From NCBI RefSeq assembly GCF_011762155.1, contig NZ_JAASQL010000002.1, positions 1 through 64,000 of the forward strand: a stretch of 64,000 bases of DNA. The letters are read 5' to 3'. The position numbers and the translations under genes are program-made. Shown in pieces: positions 8,196-16,377 of the stretch. The DNA comes from Wenyingzhuangia heitensis (GTDB lineage Bacteria > Bacteroidota > Bacteroidia > Flavobacteriales > Flavobacteriaceae). Numbering within the stretch: position 1 is the stretch's first letter; the number at the start of each line of letters is the position of its first letter. The notes under the pieces are model-generated. The model was given only the letters and a program-made list of their open reading frames with translations, did not search any database and was not told the origin of the DNA.

Positions 8196-9335
8196 ATGAA
8201 AAAAGTTTTATTTATAGATAGAGACGGTACACTTTGTATAGAGCCGCCAGTAGATTATCAGTTAGATAGTTTAGAAAAGTTAGAGTTTTACCCAAAAGTT
8301 TTTCAATACATGGCAAGAATTGCTGAGGAGTTGGATTACGAATTAGTGATGGTGACCAATCAAGATGGATTGGGAACAGACTCTTTTCCTGAAGATACTT
8401 TTTGGCCTGCTCAGAACAAAGTAATTGATGCTTTTAAAAACGAAGGTGTAGAATTTGCAGCTGTTCATATTGATAAAACATTTCCTCATGAAAATGCAGA
8501 AACTCGCAAACCAAGAACAGGTTTGTTAACACAGTATTTTGACAAGGAAAAATACGATTTAGAAAATTCTTTTGTATTAGGTGATAGAATCACAGATATG
8601 GAATTGGCTAAAAATTTAGGAGCAAAAGGAATCTTTTTATCAGAAAACCCTGAATTAGGAGCTGATGAAACAGAAGCTGATGCAAAAGCAATTCACGATT
8701 GTATAGCGTTGACATCAACTGACTGGAAAGAAATCTATGAGTTTTTAAAATTAGAAGATAGAGTTTCTGAAATTACTAGAAATACCAACGAAACTAAAAT
8801 TTACATCAAACTAAATTTAGACGGTTCTGGTAAAAATGATATTTCTACAGGAGTAAAGTTTTTTGATCATATGTTAGATCAAATTGGTCGTCATGGAGCC
8901 ATGGATTTAACCGTAAAAGTAGATGGAGATTTAGAAGTAGATGAACATCACACTATAGAAGATACCATGATTGCTTTGGGAGAATTATTTAACAAAGCAT
9001 TAGGTAATAAATTAGGAATAGAACGTTACGGGTTCTGTTTGCCAATGGATGATTGTTTGGCACAAGCAGCGGTTGATTTTGGCGGAAGACCTTGGTTGGT
9101 TTGGGAAGCAGATTTTAAACGTGAAATGATTGGTGACATGCCAACAGAAATGTTTTTACATTTGTTTAAATCGTTTACAGATGGAGCAAAATGTAATTTA
9201 AACATTAAGGCAGAAGGAGCTAACGAACATCATAAAATAGAAGGAATTTTTAAAGCTTTTGCAAAAGCAATGAAAATGGCTGTAAAACGTGATGCGAATA
9301 AAATGTTTTTACCAAGTACAAAAGGAGTATTGTAG
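8196..9335 (+). CDS. hisB: Bifunctional histidinol-phosphatase / imidazoleglycerol-phosphate dehydratase
   Basis: A fused enzyme for two histidine steps. Residues 1-165 are a HAD-type phosphatase with the nucleophile motif FIDRDGTL and a late [11 protein letters not shown] motif. Residues about 185-379 are the IGP dehydratase domain, with [27 protein letters not shown] and [17 protein letters not shown], which supply the metal-binding histidines. The start is the ATG at 8196 ([11 protein letters not shown]); an upstream in-frame TTG at 8178 would run through spacer sequence. This fused form occurs in enteric bacteria and in many Bacteroidetes. Confidence 0.96.
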   Translation: MKKVLFIDRDGTLCIEPPVDYQLDSLEKLEFYPKVFQYMARIAEELDYELVMVTNQDGLGTDSFPEDTFWPAQNKVIDAFKNEGVEFAAVHIDKTFPHENAETRKPRTGLLTQYFDKEKYDLENSFVLGDRITDMELAKNLGAKGIFLSENPELGADETEADAKAIHDCIALTSTDWKEIYEFLKLEDRVSEITRNTNETKIYIKLNLDGSGKNDISTGVKFFDHMLDQIGRHGAMDLTVKVDGDLEVDEHHTIEDTMIALGELFNKALGNKLGIERYGFCLPMDDCLAQAAVDFGGRPWLVWEADFKREMIGDMPTEMFLHLFKSFTDGAKCNLNIKAEGANEHHKIEGIFKAFAKAMKMAVKRDANKMFLPSTKGVL

Positions 9336-9343
9336 AATCCAGA

Positions 9344-9403
9344 AGTTAAGAATTTAAGAAGTTAAGAATTTCCTTAATTCCTCATTTCCTTAACTCCTTA
9401 ACT
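9344..9403. repeat. Period-8 inverted-repeat element, hisB-hisH spacer
   Basis: Octamers in phase: AGTTAAGA, ATTTAAGA, AGTTAAGA, a short ATT centre, then TCCTTAAT, TCCTCATT, TCCTTAAC, TCCTTAAC. The two halves are near complements, so the element can form a hairpin of about 25 pairs in the his mRNA. It belongs to a second family alongside the heptad elements. Confidence 0.75.
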
Positions 9404-9413
9404 ACTAAAAAAT

Positions 9414-9995
9414 ATGAAAATAGTAATTATAAATTACGGAGCCGGAAATATACAATCTATCCGATTTGCGATTGAGCGATTGGGTTACGATGCTATTTTA
9501 AGCAACGATGTTGAAGAAATAAAAAATGCGGACAAAGTAATTTTTCCAGGAGTGGGAGAAGCTAGTTCTGCCATGAAAATGTTAAAAGCTACAGGATTAG
9601 ATCGCTTAATTCCGACCTTAACACAACCCGTTTTAGGAATTTGTTTGGGAATGCAGTTGATGTGTAAATACTCTGAAGAAGGAGATACAACAGGTTTAGG
9701 GATTTTTGATGTTGACGTAAAACGTTTTGAAAATATTGTAAAAGTGCCTCAGATAGGATGGAACCAAATTAGTGGATTGGGTTCTAAAATATTTAACAAT
9801 GTTAAAGAAGGTGCTTACATGTATTTGGTACACAGTTATTATGCACCAATCACCAAAGAAACCATTGCGACTACAGAATATGGAATTCAGTACGCTACAG
9901 CATTGCAAAAAAATAACTTTTACGGAGTGCAATTTCACCCAGAAAAGAGCAGTACTGACGGAGCGATGATTTTAGAGAATTTTTTAAATCTATAG
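9414..9995 (+). CDS. hisH: Imidazole glycerol phosphate synthase, glutaminase subunit
   Basis: A class I glutamine amidotransferase that delivers ammonia to HisF for ring closure. The nucleophile sits in GICLGMQLM, and the His-Glu pair in VQFHPEKSS near the C-terminus. The 193-residue length is normal. The start ATG follows the octamer repeat by 10 bases. hisA lies between it and its partner hisF, a common order. Confidence 0.96.
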   Translation: MKIVIINYGAGNIQSIRFAIERLGYDAILSNDVEEIKNADKVIFPGVGEASSAMKMLKATGLDRLIPTLTQPVLGICLGMQLMCKYSEEGDTTGLGIFDVDVKRFENIVKVPQIGWNQISGLGSKIFNNVKEGAYMYLVHSYYAPITKETIATTEYGIQYATALQKNNFYGVQFHPEKSSTDGAMILENFLNL

Positions 9996-10004
9996 ATTTA
10001 ATAA

Positions 10005-10031
10005 AGTACAGAGTATTCAGTACTTAATACT
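10005..10031. repeat. Short period-7 element, hisH-hisA spacer
   Basis: AGTACAG, AGTATTC, AGTACTT, AATACT in exact seven-base phase: a minimal four-unit copy of the heptad inverted-repeat element. Confidence 0.55.
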
Positions 10032-10038
10032 ATTATAA

Positions 10039-10767
10039 ATGAGAATAATACCAGCCATAGATATTATAGACGGACAATGTGTACGTTTGTCAAAAGGAGA
10101 TTACAATACCAAAAAAGTATATAATGAGAATCCGCTAGAAATTGCCAAGCAATTTGAAGCACATGGAATTACACATTTACATTTGGTAGATTTAGATGGA
10201 GCAAAGGCAAGTCATATTGTAAATCATAAAGTGTTAGAAGAGATTGCAACCAAAACAACATTAAAAATTGATTTTGGTGGTGGTTTAAAAACCGATGAAG
10301 ATTTAAAAATTGCTTTTGAATCTGGAGCGAATCAAATTACTGGGGGAAGTATTGCAGTAAAAAATCCAGCAGTTTTTAAAAGTTGGATTTCTAAATTTGG
10401 TGCAGATAAAATCATTTTAGGAGCCGATGCAAATAATGAAAAAATTGCAGTAAGCGGTTGGTTAGAAGAATCTGATGAAGAGTTGATTCCTTTTATTCAA
10501 GGATATCAAAAAGAAGGAATTCAGTATGTAATTTGTACAGATATTGCCAAGGACGGAATGTTACAAGGTCCTTCTTTTGATTTGTACGAAAAAATATTAA
10601 AACAATGCCCTAACGTAAAATTGATTGCAAGTGGAGGAATTTCTACTTTTGATGAATTGCCTAAATTAAAAGAATTTGGATGCGAAGGTACTATTGTAGG
10701 AAAAGCGATTTATGAGAATAGAATTAGCTTAAAACAATTGGAAGATTTTATTATAGGTACAAAGTAA
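10039..10767 (+). CDS. hisA: ProFAR isomerase
   Basis: Phosphoribosylformimino-5-aminoimidazole carboxamide ribotide isomerase, a (beta/alpha)8 barrel that carries out an Amadori rearrangement. Visible features are [17 protein letters not shown] with the catalytic Asp, [20 protein letters not shown] and the second-half phosphate site [12 protein letters not shown]. The 242-residue length is normal. It is a paralogue of the neighbouring hisF. Confidence 0.96.
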   Translation: MRIIPAIDIIDGQCVRLSKGDYNTKKVYNENPLEIAKQFEAHGITHLHLVDLDGAKASHIVNHKVLEEIATKTTLKIDFGGGLKTDEDLKIAFESGANQITGGSIAVKNPAVFKSWISKFGADKIILGADANNEKIAVSGWLEESDEELIPFIQGYQKEGIQYVICTDIAKDGMLQGPSFDLYEKILKQCPNVKLIASGGISTFDELPKLKEFGCEGTIVGKAIYENRISLKQLEDFIIGTK

Positions 10768-10769
10768 AT

Positions 10770-10838
10770 AGTACTGAGTACAAAGTTTTAATTGTTAGAA
10801 TTTGAGTATTTAATACTCTGTACTAACTACTTAATACT
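10770..10838. repeat. Period-7 inverted-repeat element, hisA-hisF spacer
   Basis: Ten units in exact heptad phase, from AGTACTG, AGTACAA, AGTTTTA to AATACTC, TGTACTA, ACTACTT, AATACT. The halves are partly complementary. It occupies almost the whole spacer and ends eight bases before the hisF ATG. Confidence 0.75.
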
Positions 10839-10845
10839 AAAAAAT

Positions 10846-11601
10846 ATGTTAGCAAAAAGAATAGTTCCTTGTTTGGATATAAAAAATGGTCGTACTGTTA
10901 AAGGTGTGAACTTTGTAGATTTACGAGATGCAGGAGATCCTGTAGAGTTGGCAAAAAAATATGCAGAAACGGGAGCGGATGAATTGGTGTTTTTAGACAT
11001 ATCTGCAACAGAAGAACGCAGAAGAACATTGGTGAATTTAGTTCGTGATGTAGCTGCACAAGTAAACATTCCGTTTACCGTTGGGGGTGGAATATCCTCT
11101 GTAGAAGATGTAGATATTTTATTGCAAAATGGAGCAGATAAAGTTTCTATCAATTCATCAGCAGTAAAAAGACCACAGTTGGTGAATGAATTGTCTCAGA
11201 AATTTGGAAGTCAATGTGTAGTAGTAGCTATTGATGCAAAGAAGATTGATGGAGAATGGATTGTACATTTGGTAGGAGGAAAAGTACCTACGGAATTAAA
11301 TTTATTCGATTGGGCAAAAGAAGTAGAAGAAAGAGGAGCAGGAGAAATTTTGTTTACATCTATGAATAATGATGGAACGAAAGATGGTTTTGCAAATGAT
11401 GCTTTAGCACGTTTGTCAGAAGAATTAAACATTCCCATTATTGCAAGTGGTGGAGCAGGAAACATGCAACACTTTGTAGATACGTTTAAAGATGGTAAAG
11501 CAGATGCGGCCTTGGCTGCAAGTGTGTTTCACTTTCAAGAAATTGAAATACCAGATTTAAAAGAAGAATTAAAAAAACAGGGAATTCCTGTGAGATTGTA
11601 A
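10846..11601 (+). CDS. hisF: Imidazole glycerol phosphate synthase, cyclase subunit
   Basis: Uses ammonia from HisH to form imidazole glycerol phosphate and AICAR. The (beta/alpha)8 barrel begins [16 protein letters not shown] with the catalytic Asp; the second catalytic Asp lies in [14 protein letters not shown]. Phosphate-site glycines are in [12 protein letters not shown] and IASGGAGN. The ATG at 10846 gives the usual 251 residues; an in-frame upstream extension to 10792 is only translated repeat sequence. Confidence 0.96.
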   Translation: MLAKRIVPCLDIKNGRTVKGVNFVDLRDAGDPVELAKKYAETGADELVFLDISATEERRRTLVNLVRDVAAQVNIPFTVGGGISSVEDVDILLQNGADKVSINSSAVKRPQLVNELSQKFGSQCVVVAIDAKKIDGEWIVHLVGGKVPTELNLFDWAKEVEERGAGEILFTSMNNDGTKDGFANDALARLSEELNIPIIASGGAGNMQHFVDTFKDGKADAALAASVFHFQEIEIPDLKEELKKQGIPVRL

Positions 11602-11604
11602 AAT

Positions 11605-11672
11605 TGTACAAGGTAGAAAGTACAGAGCATAAATAAACGTGACTCAATACTTACTATTCAGTACTCAGTACT
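11605..11672. repeat. Period-7 inverted-repeat element, hisF-hisIE spacer
   Basis: Ten units in seven-base phase: TGTACAA, GGTAGAA, AGTACAG, AGCATAA, ATAAACG, TGACTCA, ATACTTA, CTATTCA, GTACTCA, GTACT. The outer units are complementary across the centre. Confidence 0.7.
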
Positions 11673-11680
11673 AAAGAAAT

Positions 11681-12274
11681 ATGGAAATTAAATTTGACGA
11701 AAAAGGATTAGTTCCTGCAATTATACAAGATGCCGAAACTAAAAATGTATTGATGTTAGGATATATGAATCAGGATGCATTTGACAAAACATTGGCAACT
11801 AATAAAGTTACTTTTTATAGCAGATCTAAAAACAGGTTATGGACTAAAGGAGAAGAAAGTGGAAACTTTTTAGAATTGGTTTCTATTAAAAACGACTGTG
11901 ATAAAGATACTTTGTTAATACAAACAAAACCTAAAGGACCAACGTGTCATAAAGGAACAGGTAATTGTTGGGCAGAAGAGAATACAGAAAACTTTGGTTT
12001 TTTATCTACTTTAGAAAACGTAATTGCTGAGCGTGTTAAAAATAAAGATGTTCAAAAATCTTACGTAGCAAGTTTGTTTGCTAAAGGAATTAACAAAGTA
12101 GCACAAAAAGTTGGAGAAGAAGCTGTGGAAACGGTGATTGAAGCGATGGATAATAATGACGAATTATTTTTGTATGAAGCAGGAGATTTATTATTCCACT
12201 ACTTAATGTTATTACAAGCCAAAGGATTTACATTAATAGATATTACTGCCGAATTAAAGAAACGTCAGAAGTAA
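11681..12274 (+). CDS. hisI: Bifunctional phosphoribosyl-AMP cyclohydrolase / phosphoribosyl-ATP pyrophosphatase
   Basis: HisIE fusion for steps two and three of histidine synthesis. The N-terminal cyclohydrolase (residues 1-105) shows VLMLGYMN, FYSRSKNRLWTKGEESGN, and metal-binding cysteines in KNDCDKD and GPTCHKGTGNCW. The C-terminal pyrophosphatase (about 110-197) shows KVGEEAVETVIEA and EAGDLLFHYLMLL, an all-alpha MazG-like fold. The 197-residue length is normal. It is the last gene of the his operon; a terminator follows at 12298. Confidence 0.95.
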   Translation: MEIKFDEKGLVPAIIQDAETKNVLMLGYMNQDAFDKTLATNKVTFYSRSKNRLWTKGEESGNFLELVSIKNDCDKDTLLIQTKPKGPTCHKGTGNCWAEENTENFGFLSTLENVIAERVKNKDVQKSYVASLFAKGINKVAQKVGEEAVETVIEAMDNNDELFLYEAGDLLFHYLMLLQAKGFTLIDITAELKKRQK

Positions 12275-12297
12275 ATTGTTTATAAATAATACTTGAG

Positions 12298-12331
12298 AGC
12301 CCTAGAAATTTTATGTTCTAGGGCTTTTGTT
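12298..12331 (+). terminator. his operon terminator
   Basis: Stem AGCCCTAGAA (12298-12307) and TTCTAGGGCT (12316-12325), followed by TTTGTTTTTT. It ends the his operon. Confidence 0.85.
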
Positions 12332-12334
12332 TTT

Positions 12335-12342
12335 TATATTTG
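12335..12342 (+). promoter_or_regulatory. -7 box of pcm
   Basis: TATATTTG matches TAnnTTTG and lies 16 bases before the pcm ATG at 12359, inside the T-rich tail of the his terminator. Confidence 0.55.
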
Positions 12343-12358
12343 TAAACCACTTTATGCT

Positions 12359-13015
12359 ATGAAAGACACATTTAAACATCAAGGATTAAGAAATAGATTG
12401 ATTACTGTTTTACAAACAAAAGGAGTTACAGATACTGCTGTGTTATCTGCTATAAAAACAATTCCAAGACATTTGTATATGGATTCTAGTTTTGAAGAAT
12501 ATGCCTATCAAGATGTTGCTTTTCCTATTGCTGCAGAGCAAACTATTTCACAACCTTATACAGTTGGATTTCAGTCTCAGTTATTAGAGATTAAACCGGG
12601 AGAAAAAGTTTTAGAAATAGGAACAGGGTCTGGATACCAAACCAGTGTGTTGGTAAATTTAGGAGCGCATGTTTATACAATAGAGAGACAACAAGAATTG
12701 TTTAAAAAAACACAATTGTTATTGCCTAAATTGGGGTACAAACCTAAGCATATGTATTTTGGAGACGGTTACAAAGGCTTGCCACAATTTGCTCCTTTTG
12801 ATAAAATTATAGTAACCTGTGGAGCTCCTTTTTTACCCAAACCTTTATTGTCTCAGTTAAAAATAGGAGGTAGAATGGTGATTCCCGTAGGAGATGCTCA
12901 ACAAATGATGACATTAATTACAAGGAATTCTGCGAAAGAGTTTGACAAACAAATAATTGAAGAATGTGCTTTTGTACCTATGTTAACAGATAAAAGTCTT
13001 AAGAATTTTTCTTAA
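12359..13015 (+). CDS. pcm: Protein-L-isoaspartate O-methyltransferase
   Basis: A SAM-dependent methyltransferase that repairs isoaspartyl residues in aged proteins. Motifs seen: IPRHLYMD, the TISQPYTVGFQSQLL substrate loop, and the SAM-binding VLEIGTGSGYQTSVL with VYTIERQ. The length of 218 residues is normal. The ATG at 12359 is chosen because the frame upstream reads through the his terminator. The 3' end overlaps the convergent thioesterase gene by 17 bases. Confidence 0.93.
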   Translation: MKDTFKHQGLRNRLITVLQTKGVTDTAVLSAIKTIPRHLYMDSSFEEYAYQDVAFPIAAEQTISQPYTVGFQSQLLEIKPGEKVLEIGTGSGYQTSVLVNLGAHVYTIERQQELFKKTQLLLPKLGYKPKHMYFGDGYKGLPQFAPFDKIIVTCGAPFLPKPLLSQLKIGGRMVIPVGDAQQMMTLITRNSAKEFDKQIIEECAFVPMLTDKSLKNFS

Positions 13016-13487
13016 TCGTTCTTAAGTTTTTTTCACGTTCGTCAAATGATTTTTCTGCTAGCGGTAAAACCGTGTCTTCAAATAGTTGCATAAATTTAGG
13101 ACTGTGTTCTGTGGTTTTATTTTTTTTCAAATCAAAATGCACAAAACTAATCCAAGCAACAGATTTTAAAACAGTTTTATCCTTATTAAACATACGCACC
13201 TCTGCTTGTAAATGTTTTTTAGAGTAAGCAATGGTTTGCGACTCAAAACTAACCTCTTCCATGGTATAAGCAGGAACCAAATAAGCAAGCTGAGTATTAG
13301 AAATTACCCAGCCTTTTTTTTCTTTTAAAATCATGCTAAAAATATCAATACCATAAGCATCTAAAACCTGATCTTCTCTTTGGTTGATAAAATAATCAAT
13401 ATAGCGACCATTGTTTAAATGGTTAAAAGGATCACAATCTTGGAAACGAATTTTGGTACTACTGGTTAAAATTTTAGGTTTGTCCAT
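12999..13487 (-). CDS. Acyl-CoA thioesterase, 4HBT hotdog fold
   Basis: A 162-residue hotdog-fold thioesterase. The N-terminal TKIRFQDCDPFNHLNNGRYIDYF carries the catalytic Asp and the helix of 4-hydroxybenzoyl-CoA thioesterase-like enzymes. The substrate is unknown; a medium or long acyl-CoA is a reasonable guess. The start at 13487 (MDKPKIL) is preferred to an in-frame codon at 13514, because it lies one base after the porX stop and suggests co-transcription and coupling with porX. It converges with pcm and overlaps its last 17 bases. Confidence 0.8.
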   Translation of the reverse strand: MDKPKILTSSTKIRFQDCDPFNHLNNGRYIDYFINQREDQVLDAYGIDIFSMILKEKKGWVISNTQLAYLVPAYTMEEVSFESQTIAYSKKHLQAEVRMFNKDKTVLKSVAWISFVHFDLKKNKTTEHSPKFMQLFEDTVLPLAEKSFDEREKNLRTIKKNS

Positions 13488-13488
13488 A

Positions 13489-15039
13489 TTAATTTTTAGG
13501 ATTAAAAACAGCACAAGGTATAATCATTTCTTCTAAAGATATTCCACCATGTTGGTAGGTGTCTTTAAAGTATTTAGTGTAATGATTTTGATTGTTTGGA
13601 TATACAAAAAACAAATTGTCTTTGGCAAAAATAAAAGAACTATTAATGTGTTCTTGGGGTAAAAATATTTGTTTAGGATCATGTTCTGCATACACATCTT
13701 TTTCTTGATACGTAATACTTCTTCCTGTTTTGTATCTTAGGTTAGAAGCAATTGCTTTGGTACCTATAACTTGTGTAGGTTTGCTACAATTTATGGTTCC
13801 ATGATCTGTGGTAAGAATCAATTTTATATTGTCTTTTTGAGCTTTTTTAATTAGTTCTAACATCGGTGAGTTTTGAAACCAACTATCTGTTAAAGCTCTA
13901 TAAGATTTGTCATCAGAAGCCAACTCTCTTATTACCTTGGTGTCTGTTTTGGCATGAGAGAGCATATCAACAAAATTAAAAACAACCATATTAAATTTAT
14001 TGTCTTTGTACTGGTTGTAATTCTGAATTAAATCTTTACCTGCTTTTTGATTGCTTATTTTATGATAAGAAAAAGTATATTCTTTTTGTAAACGTTTTAA
14101 TTGTCGTTTTAAAAACTCTTCTTCATACATATTTTTACCACCTTCATCATTTTCGCCTAACCAAATATCTTTGTGTTTGGTAGCCATTTCTAAGGGGGTT
14201 AAGCCAGAAAAAATAGCATTTCTTGCGTAATGTGTAGCGGTGGGTAAAATGCTATAAAAAGGAGTTTCTTTTTGTTTTTTATAGTTGTTCGCTATTGTTT
14301 TTTCAATCATTAGGTATTGATCATATCTAAGATTGTCTACTACAATAACTAAAGTTTTATCGCTACTGTCTATCTCTGGTAAAATTACTTTTTTGAATAA
14401 TTGATGAGATAAAACAGGAGCATCGTCATCGTAAAACCAATCCGCATAATTGTTTTTTATAAATTTAAAAAAGATTTGATTGGCTTCTTGTTTCTGACTT
14501 TCTAAGATTCCCAATAGTCCAGCATCATCAATATTTTCTAACTCCAACTCCCAATGAACTAATTTTTTGTAAATATCTACCCATTCTTGATGCGAATTCA
14601 CCTGAGCCAATTCCATAGATATTTTTCTAAATTCTTGTTGGTAATTAATAGTGGTACGTTCACTTATCAACCTATTGTGATCTAAATTCTTTTTTAAACT
14701 CAGTAAAATCTGATTTGGATTTACAGGTTTTATCAAATAATCGGCAATTTTAGAACCAATAGCTTCTTCCATTAAATATTCTTCCTCGCTTTTGGTAATC
14801 ATTATAATAGGAACGTTAGAAACCATATTGTTAATTTCTGTTAACGTTTCTAAACCAGAGAGTCCTGGCATGTTTTCATCTAAAAAAATAACATCGTAGT
14901 TATTTTCTTTTACCATATCTAAGGCATCAGCACCATTGGTACAGGGAGTTACTTGATAGTTTTTTTTCTCTAAAAAAAGAATATGTGGTTTTAACAAGTT
15001 GATTTCATCATCAACCCATAAAATTTGAATCGTATTCAT
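13489..15039 (-). CDS. porX: PorX-type response regulator with PglZ domain
   Basis: A 516-residue regulator. Residues 1-125 are a CheY-like receiver with acidic pocket Asp10/Asp11, phospho-acceptor Asp54 (VIFLDENMPG), Thr82 and Lys104 (YLIKP). The C-terminal half (about 215-510) is a PglZ/alkaline-phosphatase-superfamily domain with VVDNLRYDQ, NFVDMLSHAKTD and LTTDHGTINCSKP. This architecture and length match PorX, which controls type IX secretion with the sensor PorY and whose PglZ domain has reported zinc-dependent phosphodiesterase activity. No sensor kinase is adjacent. Its presence implies T9SS and probably gliding in the host, which is inference. Confidence 0.92.
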   Translation of the reverse strand: MNTIQILWVDDEINLLKPHILFLEKKNYQVTPCTNGADALDMVKENNYDVIFLDENMPGLSGLETLTEINNMVSNVPIIMITKSEEEYLMEEAIGSKIADYLIKPVNPNQILLSLKKNLDHNRLISERTTINYQQEFRKISMELAQVNSHQEWVDIYKKLVHWELELENIDDAGLLGILESQKQEANQIFFKFIKNNYADWFYDDDAPVLSHQLFKKVILPEIDSSDKTLVIVVDNLRYDQYLMIEKTIANNYKKQKETPFYSILPTATHYARNAIFSGLTPLEMATKHKDIWLGENDEGGKNMYEEEFLKRQLKRLQKEYTFSYHKISNQKAGKDLIQNYNQYKDNKFNMVVFNFVDMLSHAKTDTKVIRELASDDKSYRALTDSWFQNSPMLELIKKAQKDNIKLILTTDHGTINCSKPTQVIGTKAIASNLRYKTGRSITYQEKDVYAEHDPKQIFLPQEHINSSFIFAKDNLFFVYPNNQNHYTKYFKDTYQHGGISLEEMIIPCAVFNPKN

Positions 15040-15084
15040 GTAGTAAGAATCTGTTAATTACTAACTCTATAGGAATTAGATTTT

Positions 15085-15092
15085 TATATTTG
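15085..15092 (+). promoter_or_regulatory. -7 box of the HD-domain gene
   Basis: TATATTTG matches TAnnTTTG, 22 bases before the TTG start at 15115, in the 75-base divergent spacer with porX. Confidence 0.55.
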
Positions 15093-15114
15093 CATTACCT
15101 TAAAAGTACAACAA

Positions 15115-16347
15115 TTGAAAAGTCTGTCCAATAAAGTTAAGATTATTAACGATCCAATCTATGGGTTTATTACAATTCCGAACAAATTAATTTTCGATTT
15201 AATAGAACATCCTTATTTTCAACGTTTAAGAAGAATAACCCAAATGGGAATGTCTAACTTGGTATATCCAGGTGCTCATCACACACGTTTTCATCACGCA
15301 GTAGGTTGTATGCATTTAATGCAAAAAGCAATATCTGTATTACAAAACAAGGGTGTTGAAATTTCTAAAGAAGAAAAAAATGCGGTTTGTATTGCTATTT
15401 TATTGCACGATATTGGTCACGGACCTTATTCACACGCATTAGAACATAGTATTGTAGATGGTATAAGTCATGAATCTATTTCTTTGATATTTATGAATTC
15501 TTTAAACAAAGAATTTAAAGGAAAGTTAGATTTAGCTATAGAAATATTTGAAGGTAAGTATAAAAGAAAGTTTTTAAATCAATTAGTATCTAGTCAGTTA
15601 GATATTGATAGAATGGATTATTTAAAAAGAGATAGTTTTTATACAGGAGTTGCCGAAGGAAATATAAGTTCTGAACGTTTGATAGATATGTTAAATGTTG
15701 TAGAAGATCAATTAGTGGTAGAAGAAAAAGGAATTTACTCCGTAGAAAAATTTATTGTAGGTAGACGATTAATGTATTGGCAAGTTTATTTACACAAAGC
15801 AGGAGTTGTTGCCGAAAAAATGTTGGTAAATCTATTGGCTAGGGCAAAATATTTGGCTAGCAAAGGAGTTGTGTTGCCATCTAGCAAAGCGTTGCATTAT
15901 TTTTTATACGAAGAATTAGATACAAACTTTAGTAAAGAAACCTTAAAAACATTTTCTAGATTAGATGATTACGATATTTTATCTGCCATAAAAGACTGGA
16001 TTAGTCACGATGATAAAATACTTTCTAAGTTATCTGAAATGTTAATTAACAGAAAATTATTAAAAGTTCAATTAAATAATAAACCATTTACAGCAGAATA
16101 TATTTCTTCAGTAAAAAATAAAATGGAAGAAAAAGGATGGACACAAGAAGAGATGAAATACTTTTTTATTCAGGATACTATTACTAATCAGGCATATAAC
16201 GATACAAAAAGCAAAATATATTTATATTATAAAAATGGTCAAATCGTAGATATTGTAGAAGCATCTGATCAATTGAACATTCAAGCATTAACAAAGCCTG
16301 TAGTAAAACACTTTCTTTGTTATCCAAAAGGCATCAAAATAGCCTAA
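15115..16347 (+). CDS. HD-domain phosphohydrolase (dGTPase-like)
   Basis: A 410-residue HD-superfamily protein of the type often annotated as a dNTP triphosphohydrolase. The metal motif is split as usual: HHTRFHHAVGCMHL, then LLHDIGHGPYSHALEH (the HD pair), then a conserved Asp in QLDIDRMDYLKRDSFYTG. A TTG start is needed, because family similarity begins within a few codons (KIINDPIYGFI) and no nearby ATG fits. The actual nucleotide substrate is unknown. It lies 30 bases upstream of lpxD. Confidence 0.85.
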   Translation: MKSLSNKVKIINDPIYGFITIPNKLIFDLIEHPYFQRLRRITQMGMSNLVYPGAHHTRFHHAVGCMHLMQKAISVLQNKGVEISKEEKNAVCIAILLHDIGHGPYSHALEHSIVDGISHESISLIFMNSLNKEFKGKLDLAIEIFEGKYKRKFLNQLVSSQLDIDRMDYLKRDSFYTGVAEGNISSERLIDMLNVVEDQLVVEEKGIYSVEKFIVGRRLMYWQVYLHKAGVVAEKMLVNLLARAKYLASKGVVLPSSKALHYFLYEELDTNFSKETLKTFSRLDDYDILSAIKDWISHDDKILSKLSEMLINRKLLKVQLNNKPFTAEYISSVKNKMEEKGWTQEEMKYFFIQDTITNQAYNDTKSKIYLYYKNGQIVDIVEASDQLNIQALTKPVVKHFLCYPKGIKIA

Positions 16348-16363
16348 ATAGATTTTAATTTTA

Positions 16364-16371
16364 TATTTTTG
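16364..16371 (+). promoter_or_regulatory. -7 box immediately before lpxD
   Basis: TATTTTTG fits TAnnTTTG and ends only six bases before the lpxD ATG at 16378. If used, the lpxD message would have almost no 5' leader. Read-through from the HD gene is also possible. Confidence 0.45.
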
Positions 16372-16377
16372 CGAATA

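Noticed and set aside
10792-10845. N-terminal extension of HisF
   Set aside because: The extra 18 codons are translated heptad-repeat sequence; the family starts at [11 protein letters not shown].
10827-11153. 108-residue open frame on the minus strand
   Set aside because: It lies wholly within hisF in antisense. hisF is unmistakable, and the antisense product has no recognisable motif.
5366-11672. CRISPR array reading of the his spacer repeats
   Set aside because: The units are seven or eight bases long, in single hairpin-like blocks between genes, without the 24-40-base repeats and unique spacers of CRISPR, and no cas genes are present.
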